Below, piece by piece: positions 37,216-48,599 of a DNA stretch of 64,000 nt (positions are counted from its first letter, which is position 1; each line of letters starts with the position of its first letter). The stretch is taken from NCBI GenBank assembly GCA_050084985.1, contig JBITNC010000001.1:115196001-115260000 (forward strand), written 5' to 3'. A model generated the notes under the pieces. The model was not told the DNA's origin, did no database searches, and was given only the letters and a program-made list of their open reading frames with translations. The translations under genes were made by a program, and so were the position numbers. The DNA is from Nageia nagi. Its lineage: Eukaryota; Pinophyta.

Positions 37216-37995
37216 ACTTTTGTTAGTGATGACAACTTCACCTCTTAGAGGCCTTTTTTGATTGTACATTCTAGACCTCCGTGGTAAGTTTGCTCTGCGT
37301 GATAAACTTGTTGTACAATTGTTGTTATAGAGTGTTGATTATTTTATACCTTAGTGGTAAGTTTGCTCTGCATGAGAAACTTATTGTACAAATTTTGAGC
37401 ATATACATTATATACCTCCGTGGTAAGTTCGCTCTACGTGAGGAACTTGTTGTACATTCTATACCTCCGTGGTGAGTTTGCTCTGCATGAGAAACTTGTT
37501 ATACAATTTTTTTATGCTCTATTTAAAATCAACACATGTCTATATACAACAGGTGACTATGAGTAATGGCTTGGCATCTCCGTGATGGCTTATAGTGCAC
37601 CATTGATCAGTTATTTATAAGATGGCATTATTTAATTCTCTTATTTGAATATATGATGCATCTAACTGATTTTGTTCATGAGTTGCTTGTAGCATGCAGG
37701 ATCTTCTTTAGAAATGCAGGTTACTCACCTTGTGAAAGCAAGCTCATGGAGACTCACATGTCAGCTTAAAGTTGATCGACTACTATGTACAGTGAAACCA
37801 ATTGTGGTTAATGATTGTATTGTAAACCATTTTTTGTCAAATGGTAATGTAGTGAGTCTCATACTAGTTCTCAAAAAGATTCTCAAAAATATGTAAAAGT
37901 TCTCATCTCCACTTGTATCTCTATGGAGGAGAACTCTCTCTTACTCTCTCTCTTCTCTCTTCTACGCTCTATCCCAATATTGCATTAAGGGGGAG
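37216..37995 (+). other. Copia copy C 3' spacer with minisatellite and polypurine tract
   Basis: The 780-base spacer holds four copies of a ~50-bp repeat (about 37264-37507), each with CTCCGTGGTAAGTTTGCTCTG-like sequence. It ends in the polypurine tract at 37987-37995, directly before the LTR. An identical tract AAGGGGGAGTG is at 37197-37207 across the pol stop. Confidence 0.75.
37264..37507 (+). repeat. Four-copy ~50-bp minisatellite in the copia spacer
   Basis: Units start near 37264, 37343, 37410 and 37458. Copies 1 to 3 carry GGTAAGTT and copy 4 GGTGAGTT, all matching the plant 5' splice-site consensus. Decayed forms are present in copies A and B (about 3160-3310 and 11115-11260). Confidence 0.8.
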
Positions 37996-38041
37996 TGTTA
38001 GAATTTGTAATGAAATATTGTGAATATCTAAACTCCTTGTA

Positions 38042-38094
38042 AATTCAATTAATCACTTAAAGGTATGTAGATACCTTAAGTGATTAATAGAATT
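38042..38094 (+). other. 53-nt near-perfect hairpin in LTR-C
   Basis: The arms 38042-38066 and 38071-38094 pair with one mismatch and one bulged base around a GTAG loop. It sits about 46 bases into the LTR, the same position as the hairpin of LTR-A. Confidence 0.8.
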
Positions 38095-38219
38095 CTTTAA
38101 TATGTAGACTTTGACTTTACCAAAGGAGTTAGTTGGTAGGTTGAAGTTTGGTGGTAACATTTAATGTAACCCTAACCTTACCCTTGGGTTAAAGGAAGGT
38201 TAGGGAGGTGCTCTCAAAC

Positions 38220-38227
38220 TATAAATA
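38220..38227 (+). promoter_or_regulatory. TATA box of LTR-C
   Basis: TATAAATA lies about 225 bases into the LTR and is followed by GAGGGCCTCTCCTC. It is in the same position as in LTR-A and LTR-B. Confidence 0.7.
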
Positions 38228-38485
38228 GAGGGCCTCTCCTCTTGTAAACATATCTAAGTTTTGAGTAAGATTACTCTACTTGGTTGTGTAGGAGAGAGCT
38301 AGAGAATAGTTGTAAGAGAGACATAGATTTGAGAATAAGAGAACTAGTTGTGGATGTACTCCCAAGGAGGGAGGAACCACATTATATTGATGTGTTATCT
38401 TGAGTGATTGTGTTATCTTGTGTACACTTGAGTTTCCTAGTCTAAGGTCCTAAAGGATTTGTTTAGATATAGTTCAAATCCTTCA

Positions 38486-41262
38486 CGAATCACTTAATGA
38501 TTGTATTGCTTCTTAGACTCATTTTGTACAATTTCTTAGAGATCAATTTTATCCATTGGGATACCATCAAAAAGTGGTAATGGAATGGCAAAGCTTTTAT
38601 CAAGTAAAAGGGCAAAGTGTACAAGAATACACAATCAAGTTTCAAAAAAGGGCTACTATGCTATGTATTTCTCTTAATTCCTAAGACACTCTTCTAAAGT
38701 ATTGGTGGTTTGAACAACTATTTGAAACATAATTTTTTGCTATTTGATCAAACTAATTTGGATAAAGTTTGTGTACAAGCCACACACTTAGAAGAAAGAG
38801 GAAATTTTATTAAAGAAAGCAAAAAGAAAAATGCTTCTAATCCTAATAATTCTAAAAATAATAAGGGAAAAAAGAAAACCGCATATACTACATGAAAAGA
38901 GAAGTCTAAAGATTTATGTACTCATTGTAAGAGAGAAGGTCATTTAGAGGCTAGATGTTGGAAATTACATCCTGAATTATGCCCTAAATTTAAAAACCAA
39001 AAGAAATAAGAAAATACTATTGCAAAAGAAGTAGAAGATGGTTTTGATGTAGATGAGAAAAATGGCATGTATGGTCTTGCATAATACACCTAATGAAGAT
39101 GAGGAAAAGAAAAGAATTGAACTTTTTCAAATCAAAGTACAAGCTAAGAATAAAGGATTGATACATTGTTTGATCCTGGTTCACAAGCTAACCTGATTGC
39201 TAAGGAATATGTAAAATCATTTGCACTCACTACTCAACCACAAACCACATCCACATCCATATCCATTGGGATGGATGTATAAAAATTCCAAGTTAGAGGT
39301 AACAAGACAATGCAAATTGAAATTTGAAATTAATAAGGATTACATTGATGAGGTTTTACTTAATGTTGCACCTTTAGATATTTGTGGGATTAGGCTTGGA
39401 AGTCCTTATCTATGGGATATAGATGCTTTATTTTATAGAAAGGAAAATAAATATAGACTCATTAAAGATGGAATTGAATATATGATTAGTTCTCATCAAA
39501 ACAAGGAAAATAATAGTTCTTTGATTACTACAAGATAAACAAAGAGACTTATTAATACAGGAAACATGTTTGCACTTGCAATGGTGATTTCTCAAAATGA
39601 AGTGGAAATGATTAAGGTTCTTGATGAATGTGGACCTTAATATAAATATGAAGTTAAACAGGTAATGTTTGAATTTAAAGATTTATTTCAAATTCTTAAA
39701 GAACTTCCACCTAAAAGAGATATACAACATGAGATTCAATTACTTCCTAATTTTACACTTCCTAATATTGGTTTGTATAGGTATTATTTCATGGAAAATG
39801 GAGAAATCAAGAAACAAATTAAGGAATTGCTAGATCAAGAAGTCATTAGACCAAGCATATCACCATGCAGTTCTCCTATTGTTATAATTCCAAAGAAAAA
39901 TGGAAATATTGATTTTCATATGCATGATGGATTACTTTTTCATTTGGGAAAGCTTTGTATTCCTAAAGGTGAGATGAATAATATTATTAGGGAAGCTCAC
40001 ATCTCTCGTATTTTAGGATATTTTGGTGTTGGTAAGACTCTTGATAATTTGCATAGGCATTGTTATTGGACTCAAATGCAGTATCATATATCCAGGTATA
40101 TCAAATGTTATATGTTATGTAGTGTTAGCAAACCTAGTAATAGGAAGTTGGATCTTTATATGCCATTGTCTATTCCTATAAGACCATGGGAGAGTATTTC
40201 TATGGATTTTATTGGAGGTTTACCTATTTCTAAGAAAGGAAATGATTATTTGTATGTGGTTGTAGATAGATTCAGTAAAAAGTGCATATTAATTCCATGT
40301 AAAAGGACTATGACAAGTCAAGAGGCTACTGATCTTTTCTTTGTTCATGTGTGGATACATTTTGTTCTTCCTACTATCATTTCTGATAGGGATTCCAAGT
40401 TTCTTGGTAGATTTTGGAATTCTTTGTGGGAAAGGATGGAAATTAAGTTAAAGAGGAGTACAACATTCCATCCATAGACACATGGTTGAATAGAGGTGGT
40501 AAACAAGATAGTGGTACATCTCTTATGAGGTTATTATGGTAAGCATCTTAAGACTTGGGATGAACATTTGAGCTATATACAACATGCATATAATTGAGCT
40601 ATACACTCTTCTACTAACAAATCACCTTTTGAGACATATTTTGGTTATTTTCCAAAGTCACCTTTCGATTTGGATTTTGCTTTATCTAGCAATAGAGATA
40701 GTGTTATTCAAAGTGAGGAGGAATGAGCAAAGACCTTCATTGAGAGGATTAGGATGGTACATCAGAAGGTGAAGGAACAATTGAAAAATGCTCAATCAAA
40801 GTACAAAGAGAGGCATGATTATCATAGAGTGGATCACAATTTTTTGGTTGGGGATCAAGTATGACTTCATCTTAACAAGGAAAGACAACATGGTAAGAGG
40901 AAAAAGTTGAAACTGATAAGGTATGGGCCTTTTAAGATCATTGATCAAGTTGGTGATAATTTCAATTAGAACTACCACCTTATATGTAGATTTATTCTAT
41001 TATTAATGTGGAGAATTTGAAGTTGTATGAACCAACCTTGGTTGCAAAAGATACTGTCATGTGGCCATATGTGGAGAATTTAGCCCCTAAACACATGAGT
41101 ATTTTAGTTGAGGATGAAGTATTGGAAAAGAAGAAAAGGTCATCTCATAGTGGTGACCATGAGGTGTGGTGTATTAGATTGAAGGGCCAACACCCACACA
41201 AGGCCAAATAGTACATAGTTGATCGAGTGAGGGAGCTCTTCCCTCACTTCATTCCACCATTC
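38486..41262 (+). pseudogene. Ty3/gypsy relic with internal RT/RNase H deletion
   Basis: Starting inside gag (a DQFYPLGYHQK-like matrix/capsid end), it continues with a zinc knuckle at 38917 (CTHCKREGHLEARC), an aspartic protease with LFDPGSQANLI near 39165 (DPG instead of DSG), and the RT N-terminus (39665-39912, ending SPIVIIPKKNGN). It then jumps in frame to the integrase (DGLLFH..., zinc finger, D in SMDFIGG, D in SDRDSKF, Glu near 40495). The RT catalytic loop and RNase H are missing. The C-terminus (about 41008-41262) has the GQHPHKAK...VRELFPH block typical of this group. Stops break the gag, protease and integrase end. Confidence 0.85.
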
Positions 41263-41429
41263 TAAAAGCTTTTGTAGATAAAAGCTCTCTCTCAATGGGA
41301 AGGAATGATCCAAAATTTGGATCTCTACAATATTCTAGAATTTCATGTTCAATATATTTAGTATTTCCAGCTCATCACCATCTTTTCGAAGCTTCTTTCA
41401 GATCATGATTTTGATTTTGTATTAGGGTG

Positions 41430-42470
41430 TGTTGAGAAAATTTAAAAAAAATAATAAATAAATTTCAAAGTTTTAAAAAATGTTGGGTGGCCTTTTCATG
41501 TGTGGGACCTACCTATCTTCCATTGGAGGATGTCAGCAGGTAAGTGATGAGGTGTAAAGCTGTTAGATCCAATGTGGGAAGCTCGTAGTTTAGACCATCT
41601 AGTGGAGAGGGGCGAGTGGAGCTCGCTAGTGGATCTAATCACCCACACCAATTTGTAGGTGCCTAATTTCCAAAGTTGATCATGGTATTTTTTGGTTAGC
41701 CGCAAACCATGTGACCATCCTATCACACACCATCTAATCATTTAGTCACCATTGCCATTCAAAGAGGGTTGATTGCACCTTTTGGAGCCATTCTAAGAGT
41801 GCCAAGTGGTGTGTTTACATTACATTCACCTTTTTTAAGTGTTGTTTTGATTTTTGCATGGTATTTTGGTTTTTCTAAGGTTTGATCTTAGTTTTAATTG
41901 GTTGTAGCCCCTATTATTAGGCTGAGATTACTTTGAAAGCCTATAATAGACTAGTGAGTGTTATTTTTCCTATTTATGAGTTTATTTTTGAAGATTTTGT
42001 AAACTAATTAACCTCAAAATTTAGGTGTGGATAATTGAGCCAAATGGGTATCCGAAAATAGTCTTTGTTTGTTATTATTATTATTGTAACACATCTAAAT
42101 TTGACTCCAAAAATTTGTATATAAGGGAGCAAATTGGATGTGCCTAGGAGAGGAGAGTTTTGGTTCAGTTTTAAAGGTGAATTTCAGAGCTGAAATTTGT
42201 GTATGAATATGAGAAGAGGTTGGAGGATTGTGGAGGTTATTTTGTAAGAGAATTTCACCAACTTTGAAGAGAGAGCTAAGATTACTAGAGTAGCCCACAT
42301 TGGGTGAACTAGGGTAAATTTGCTTATCATTTATGTGCTTGGAGTTCTAATTCTTCTTTGGTTTTTTCATTCATTCTCTCTATATTTTCTTACAAGCACT
42401 CGATTAGAATTGAGTGTGGAATAGTCCTAGTTGAGAGTTAAAGTTAAAATTTAATTCTTTAAGTTTATGG
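41430..42470 (+). repeat. Probable 3' LTR of the plus-strand gypsy element
   Basis: TGTTGAGAAAA begins about 170 bases after the integrase end. A TATA box (TATATAAGG, 42118-42126) and an AG-rich leader follow at the expected place. The right end is not sharply defined, and I place it near 42470 where minus-strand gag sequence begins soon after. Confidence 0.4.
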
Positions 42471-42529
42471 ATCAGTAGTCATGGTTATCTTCTTTCCTTT
42501 CCTCTTTCCTTGTTGCTAATGATTTCTCC

Positions 42530-43160
42530 TTCTTCTCTCAATGGAGATCCCAATAATCATCAAAAACATGTTCATTATTATCACAATGAGAATAGTGCTT
42601 ATCAGGTTTTGTAGCAATGGTAGTCTTCTTCTCTTGTTGTTTCCTTTTCTCCATTTATTAGGATTTGCCTTTCTCTTGTCTGCTATGGCCTGCTCCTTTG
42701 GAGATCTCAAATTGTCTCCATTATTTCCCATCTTCCTTTAGGTATTCAATCTTGCAAATGAGATATTTATTAGATCACCAACCATATTTTGAACTTAGAA
42801 GTACACTTCTAGTTGCTTCAAATAGTTATTCAACTTTTCTACATCCACCTCTCCTCTAAAAGTTGGAATCTCTACCATGGCCTCTATCTTGAATGGTAAA
42901 GGATTTATTAGTGGTGGTGGAGTTTAAGATGATTGAATACTATCTTATCTTTCTCCATCTATTTGTGCCTTCACATGGGTTTATCTAGCCATCAAGTCAA
43001 CGAGTCTAGATAACATGGCTTCCATTTTAGTAAATCTCCTTGGAAAGTCATCATTATCAAATTGGCAAGCATGAGGAGACTTATCTTCAAGGATATTATC
43101 TATTGGATCTATTTTCCTTCTTATCCTTCTAATCTCAATGTCTTTAGGTAATAAATTAGG
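42530..43160 (-). pseudogene. Ty3/gypsy gag relic, minus strand
   Basis: Read from about 43145 down, this gives a gypsy gag start: KDIEIRRIRRKIDP, a FPRRFTKMEAMLSRLVDLM helix, then IPTFRGEVDVEKLNNYLKQL, the conserved start of the retrotransposon gag domain, and FARL where most relatives have FAKLKL. At least five stops lie in this frame. It is cut off near 42530 against the neighbouring LTR. The primer site and LTR on its 5' side (43206-44810) belong with it. Confidence 0.7.
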
Positions 43161-43205
43161 GTTCTAACTTTGTCTCCCTTGTATCCATAGTTTCAAATCA
43201 AACAC

Positions 43206-43219
43206 ACACTATGATACCA
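43206..43219 (-). promoter_or_regulatory. Primer-binding site of the minus-strand gypsy element
   Basis: On the minus strand TGGTATCATAGTG follows the LTR end CATATCA after two bases, and the gag frame begins shortly after. It is a diverged initiator-Met-tRNA type site. Confidence 0.6.
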
Positions 43220-43221
43220 CT

Positions 43222-44810
43222 TGATATGTAAATTATTTAAGCTTGTAGCCTTAAAAGAATAATCACATACATATTTATTAATTTAAAGATAAATTATAAA
43301 TACCATGTATGTAATATGTCCATTCTACTACAAATTATGAACAAGAATGAAAATAATCATCACACAATATTTACAATGATGCAAGTATTTAATGAGGTTC
43401 CTTCTCTTATGAGAGTACATCCCTGATAACTATAGTATTCAAGTTTTTTGGTTACTATGAAATTCATTTACAATAATTATGGATCCCTTTATCATGTCCT
43501 CAACACAAGGATAAATTCTTTTATAAGAAATTGTACCTCAACCCTCAATGACATAGAGCTACAATCTAGTTTGTGCCTTCAAACTTTAATCTTCTCCCCC
43601 TCCTTTTCAGCATCCTAGACTCCATTTGAATATACCTCTAGGGCGTTTTGATTCCTCACCTTGTACCATCCATCGAAACATCATTCTAGTGGTTACAACT
43701 TTTGCATTTGATGGTGAAACTCATCATCCAACAATTTGACTTCTTCCATGCTCTCATCTATTTTTCTCAACTATCAGATAGATGTATTTGGATGGATAAC
43801 AATATTTTGTTAGTTTTTTAGATTAGCTGATTATCCAAAAGTATCATTCATTGTTCACTTACCATTTTAGGGGTCTAATCCTTTTATTTGAAAGCTAAGC
43901 AGTTCACCATTGATGTCATCATACCCTATGCTAGGTGTTAGGCTATTCACTATTGGTTTCATTGGCTCCCAAGTATCAATCATAGTGCATAAAAGAAAGG
44001 ATGGGTGTTATACATACTATCATTAATGTCATTAGATCCCATACTAAGTGTTGGGCTATCCATCATTACCTTCATTGATAAAAAGGTGTCAACCATAGTG
44101 CAAACTAGCATTGTGTCTCCTATGATGATGTCACATCTCAATCATAGACATATAGCTCCATTGTTGATCATAGAGTAGATATGCAATATTGAGTTCCAAA
44201 CTATCCATCGAAAACATATTTAGGCCCATGGTATCATAGTGTAAGAATGCAATGTTGGGTACCAGGATAATGTCATCCCTTGATTCAACTCCTAGTCATG
44301 ATCTATCTAACCCATACATCCTTTTGATACTACTAGCATTGCTTCAAATTTGATAAGAGTCTTGTCCAACATAAGGATTCCCTCTTTGTTAACAAAATTT
44401 ATCGGATTCTTCAAAGAATACATGGATATGTTCTTCATCATGAAAATCTCTGATTAGAATTCCTAGTGAAGCTAGATCTTTGGATCACTTAGAACCAATA
44501 AATCATCAATAAAATATTTTTAATCCTACTTTGAATAATACACTTAAATCCACTTTTTAATTTCTTAACCCAAATCATAAAATCACTCGCATAACATCAT
44601 CATTTCATCACATCACATGTCAGCTTGCATCATATTAATCCTACCATTCTACTACTTCTATAATCACATCATATTTTCATCCTAAAAGGAGTCAAGACTA
44701 TTGAATGACACCTCTTATGAGAGCTAAATATTGTACTCAACACTGATATGAAAGTTATTCCTACTTGGTTGTTAAATGAAAAATCTTGTGGGAGTAAGAA
44801 CTTCATATCA
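43222..44810 (-). repeat. Probable 1.6-kb 5' LTR of the minus-strand gypsy element
   Basis: The segment is bounded by the perfect inverted ends TGATATG (43222-43228) and CATATCA (44804-44810), and its inner end sits exactly two bases from the primer site. It contains a ~115-bp tandem duplication at 43910-44110. No convincing TATA box was found. Confidence 0.45.
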
Positions 44811-46311
44811 AGATGAAAGCCAATCTTACATATATTGTTAAACCAAAACATCATCCAAATAAAAAGTTAATTTTAATCAATAAATCTCAACTCTCAAAAG
44901 AGAAAGAGCTTATTTTACACATACATATAAGTGGACTCCTAAATATTTTCCCTCATCTCTAGGTTGCCCAATTATTCATCATGCATACCAAAACATACTA
45001 AATAAATCAAGTACAATCATTTCATTCCCTTCGATATACCTTTATCATGCTTGAGGGGGGAAAAAAACACATACTTCCCACATATGGAAACCAACCATTC
45101 ATTTTTGCATCACATTTCATTTCCACAAAATAAAATTTAAAAAGGAGAAAAATGTATACACCTAAAATCCTCACCCTATATTCCATTTTAGTTAAAGATC
45201 CTTTCATGTTAATAATCATAAACCATAAATCACTTCTATAATATCAAATAATATTCCATCCATACTATTAAAAAAATAAGAAAAAGACTAAAAATATTCC
45301 ACTCCAACATGCCACTTCACCAAGCCATGTCATCATGCCACTTCACTAGACAAGTCAACTAGAAAAATAAACAAAACAATTTACAACTCTAGTTCAGATT
45401 TGTCAATTCATTTTAGCTTCTAAAATTGTCTAACAAGAAAAATAAGGGAACAAAGTGGAGACTAGCTCAAGTTGTCTCTATACAATTTCTAATTTATCTC
45501 CAATCAAGTCTAATTGGATCCAGTCCAAAATCAAAATAATGTTTGATTGAATTGTGATCCAAATTCAATTTTGAGTGGATTCAATCCAATCACTGTATAT
45601 AAATTGAGCCTCATGGGTCATTATGAGGTTAGAAGTTGACTAAGCTAATTTTGGAGTCAAGTTACTTCAAGATTAGGTGCAAGATTGTGTGATTCCTAAG
45701 CCTTGGAGTTATGAGATTTTATCCTTAGGAGTCTTATGGAGTATCACACCAAATATTTCATTAGTCCAAGTTTGGAATAAAGCTCAAAATTCATCATTAT
45801 TAAGCTTGATTTCACTTGTCAAGTCATCGACATACCCATCACAGTGTTTGTTCAAATTTTCATGTTATATTATTACAATATGTCTATTTTAGCATTTAAT
45901 TGATATTTGTACTAATTGATTTATGATTTCATATGTAGGATTCAAAATGTAATGGGTGGTGCATTTTAGTCTAAATGCATCATATTGTTGCATTTTGATA
46001 AAAAATAAAAGAGAGGACCTCAATCAAATTTTATCAAGTCAGTTCTAATCCTAATCATTAGAGACATGTTTTGTAAAAACCTGTAGGTAACTAAGGTGTC
46101 TTAACACTACATTTTGAGAATAATTTTTATTAATTTAATATATATACTTTTATCATTATAAAAAGGCTTGAAAAAAAACCTTTCTTTCGTATCTGATCAA
46201 TTTGTGTATTTTAGTTAAGCATCTAGTCGAGGAATAAATCTACCTATGTTTAATAAGTAGATGTTAAAGCCATTGATAGTTGAAATAAAGAACATAATTC
46301 AGCTAAAATAG
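44811..46311. other. AT-rich stretch without recognisable genes
   Basis: No coherent protein frame or repeat boundary seen. Confidence 0.5.
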
Positions 46312-46450
46312 GATCACTATACATGTATTATTGATCTTCTTGATTGTGTTGAGCATCTAAATGAAGAAAAAGATTTTATAAATAGCATCCCAATAAAACC
46401 TAATGTTGTAGTGTGGACTTGTTTTCTTGGTGCATGTAGAATTCATAACC
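46312..46450 (+). pseudogene. PPR protein relic (C-terminal repeats)
   Basis: A 46-codon frame reads DHYTCIIDLLDCVEHLNEE, then KDFINSIPIKPNVVVWTCF and LGACRIHN. This is the strongly conserved last PPR/E-motif region of plant PLS-type pentatricopeptide repeat proteins, whose usual form is DHYTCMVDLLGRAG...P-KPN-VVW--LLGACRIH. PPR proteins bind organelle RNA and support editing or processing. Preceding codons (NIIQLK-stop) fit the same family. Nothing else of the gene remains, so this is a fragment left after transposition or decay. Confidence 0.75.
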
Positions 46451-46738
46451 CTTAACCCAAAAAACCTCATTAAAGTAAAAAAAAAGTTTTGAATTCTTAG
46501 TCGAAGGTTACATATGATCAAACCTGCAATGAAGTGAAAGTGATGTCCAACTTGATGGATTCATCTTTTCTAGTGTCCTTCCATCTTGTCTTAGCTCAAT
46601 GTATTTAGAAAATGATGTTGGCATCCATTGTGACAAGTGGTTTTTCTTAGATATCATTGTGATGAATATTTCATGGGCATGTAAATAGGAAAAATAATAT
46701 ACATTTATGTTGCACAAGTGAATGCATCTTAATCATTG

Positions 46739-46747
46739 TTATATATA

Positions 46748-46785
<38 letters not shown>
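46739..46785 (+). repeat. (AT)n microsatellite
   Basis: About 45 bases of AT with one interruption. Confidence 0.9.
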
Positions 46786-46787
<2 letters not shown>

Positions 46788-46986
46788 TATCTGATGATGA
46801 ATTTTTAACAATGATTTTAAGCTTCCCTTTTAGTTTATATTAAGGTGATTTAAAGCCATCATAAAAAGCTTTTTATGGTATAGGGTGTAAATTTTCCTTT
46901 TTGTTTTTAATGTGCATGAATTATAGTAAACTTTACCTAGATTGGTTAAATTTGGCAAGTACGTAAACAATGGTTGATTCATGTTC

Positions 46987-47954
46987 ATAACTTTAACTCT
47001 TTCAACTCTTTGACTCATAATTTAGTTTTATAGATATCCCAAAGTGGATTGTTTAGCATGGTGAAATAATTACCTAGAATATACCTAATTTAATAATAAT
47101 CAAAATTGATTATTATTTGTGATAATATTAGGAACATAAGGTAGATTTTAGGTGTCTACACTTATTATTATAAAAAGTTATGTTATATTATTCTTTAACA
47201 AGATATTTTTCATGTTTGAGATTTTAAAATATCCTCAATTTTTAAAATATCTTCTTGAAATATTAATAACCCAAAATTTGGCCTTTCCTCAAAGTTTTTT
47301 AGATATCACCATTTTAGTGGAGTTGGGAGACAAGCGAGATGTTAAGGCACTCACATTGAAGGTTCTAAATTCAACGACCATCCTCTATATTGGTGATATT
47401 TAAAAACTCTTGATAGGTTCTACAAACTATTAGTTTGAAGTATATATATATATCATGTGTGTGTAGGGAGGTTTATAATGTGATGTTGGTATTTTATTTC
47501 ATAACTTTAACTCTTTCAACTCTTTGACTCATAATTTAGTTTTATAGATATCCAAAAGTGGATTGTTTAGCATGGTGAAATAATTACCTAGAATATACCT
47601 AATTTAATGATAATCAAAATTGATTATTATTTGTGATAATATTAGGAACACAAGGTAGATTTTAGGTGTCTACACTTATTATTATAAAAAGTTATGTTAT
47701 ATTATTCTTTAACAAGATATTTTTCATGTTTGAGATTTTAAAATATCCTCAATTTTTAAAATATCTTCTTGAAATATTAATAACCCAAAATTTGGCCTTT
47801 CCTCAAAGTTTTTTAGATATCACCATTTTAGTGGAGTTGGGAGACAAGCGAGATGTTAAGGCACTCACATTGAAGGTTCTAAATTCAACAACCATCCTCT
47901 ATATTGGTGATATTTAAAAACTCTTGATAGGTTATACAAACTATTAGTTTGAAG

Positions 47955-48014
<60 letters not shown>

Positions 48015-48057
48015 TGTGTGTGTAGGGAGGTTTATAATGTGATGTTGGTATTTTATT
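46987..48057 (+). repeat. Recent ~514-bp tandem duplication
   Basis: Unit 1 (46987-47500) and unit 2 (47501-48057) are about 99% identical. The main difference is the AT microsatellite near the unit end: under 20 bases in unit 1, about 58 in unit 2 (47955-48012). Both units contain an identical 83-codon open frame (47152-47403 and 47666-47917), strongly hydrophobic at its start, with no family match that I know. Its identity reflects the young age of the duplication rather than selection. Confidence 0.95.
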
Positions 48058-48599
48058 TTATTTTTTTAATTTCAAAGCGATATCGAGTAAAACCCCTTTC
48101 TAAATAAAGGTTAAATATTTAAAATATCAAAAAAATAAAATAACAAAATGGCTATTCCACCTAGGGCCCAAGATCTGCCCAAATAACCAAATCTAAAATT
48201 TGAAATTAGAATTATAGCCATTTGGTTATTGATTTGCCTCTAATATTTCCCTTGAAGCTCAAATATGTTGGTTCCTCTTGGGTCTCATCTTAACAATTTA
48301 AGAAAATTAAGCATTACATTTTAGGATGATGGGGTCCACAAGATTAGTCATGGTACGTTAGATTCCCTTTTCTATTTTATTATGATTTCTATGTTTGTTT
48401 ATTTCCTTATGCTTTGTTAGCTTTATCTCTCTACATTTGATCTCTTATACTTGGTTTGCTTTGTTTCTCATAATGTAGTTTAGTGTTTGCATTTAAGGGA
48501 TAGATTAATTCTAAATGCTTTTTATGCTTTGCAAGTTCAATTTCTAACCTTGATTTCATTTATTTCTTCTACTATAAATCTGGGTAATCATATGTCGTA

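Larger units (their letters stand above)
37996..38485 (+). repeat. Copia LTR-C (490 bp)
   Basis: Starts TGTTAGAATT after a polypurine tract and ends ...AATCCTTCA at 38485. It shares the plan of LTR-A (hairpin, TATA, CT-rich region) but differs strongly in sequence. The bases after it (from 38486) are gypsy gag sequence, so the element inserted into a gypsy element. No partner LTR exists in this window. Confidence 0.85.

Noticed and set aside
47152-47917. Two identical 83-codon hydrophobic ORFs
   Set aside because: Their identity is explained by the recent tandem duplication; composition follows the AT-rich DNA and gives no sign of selection.
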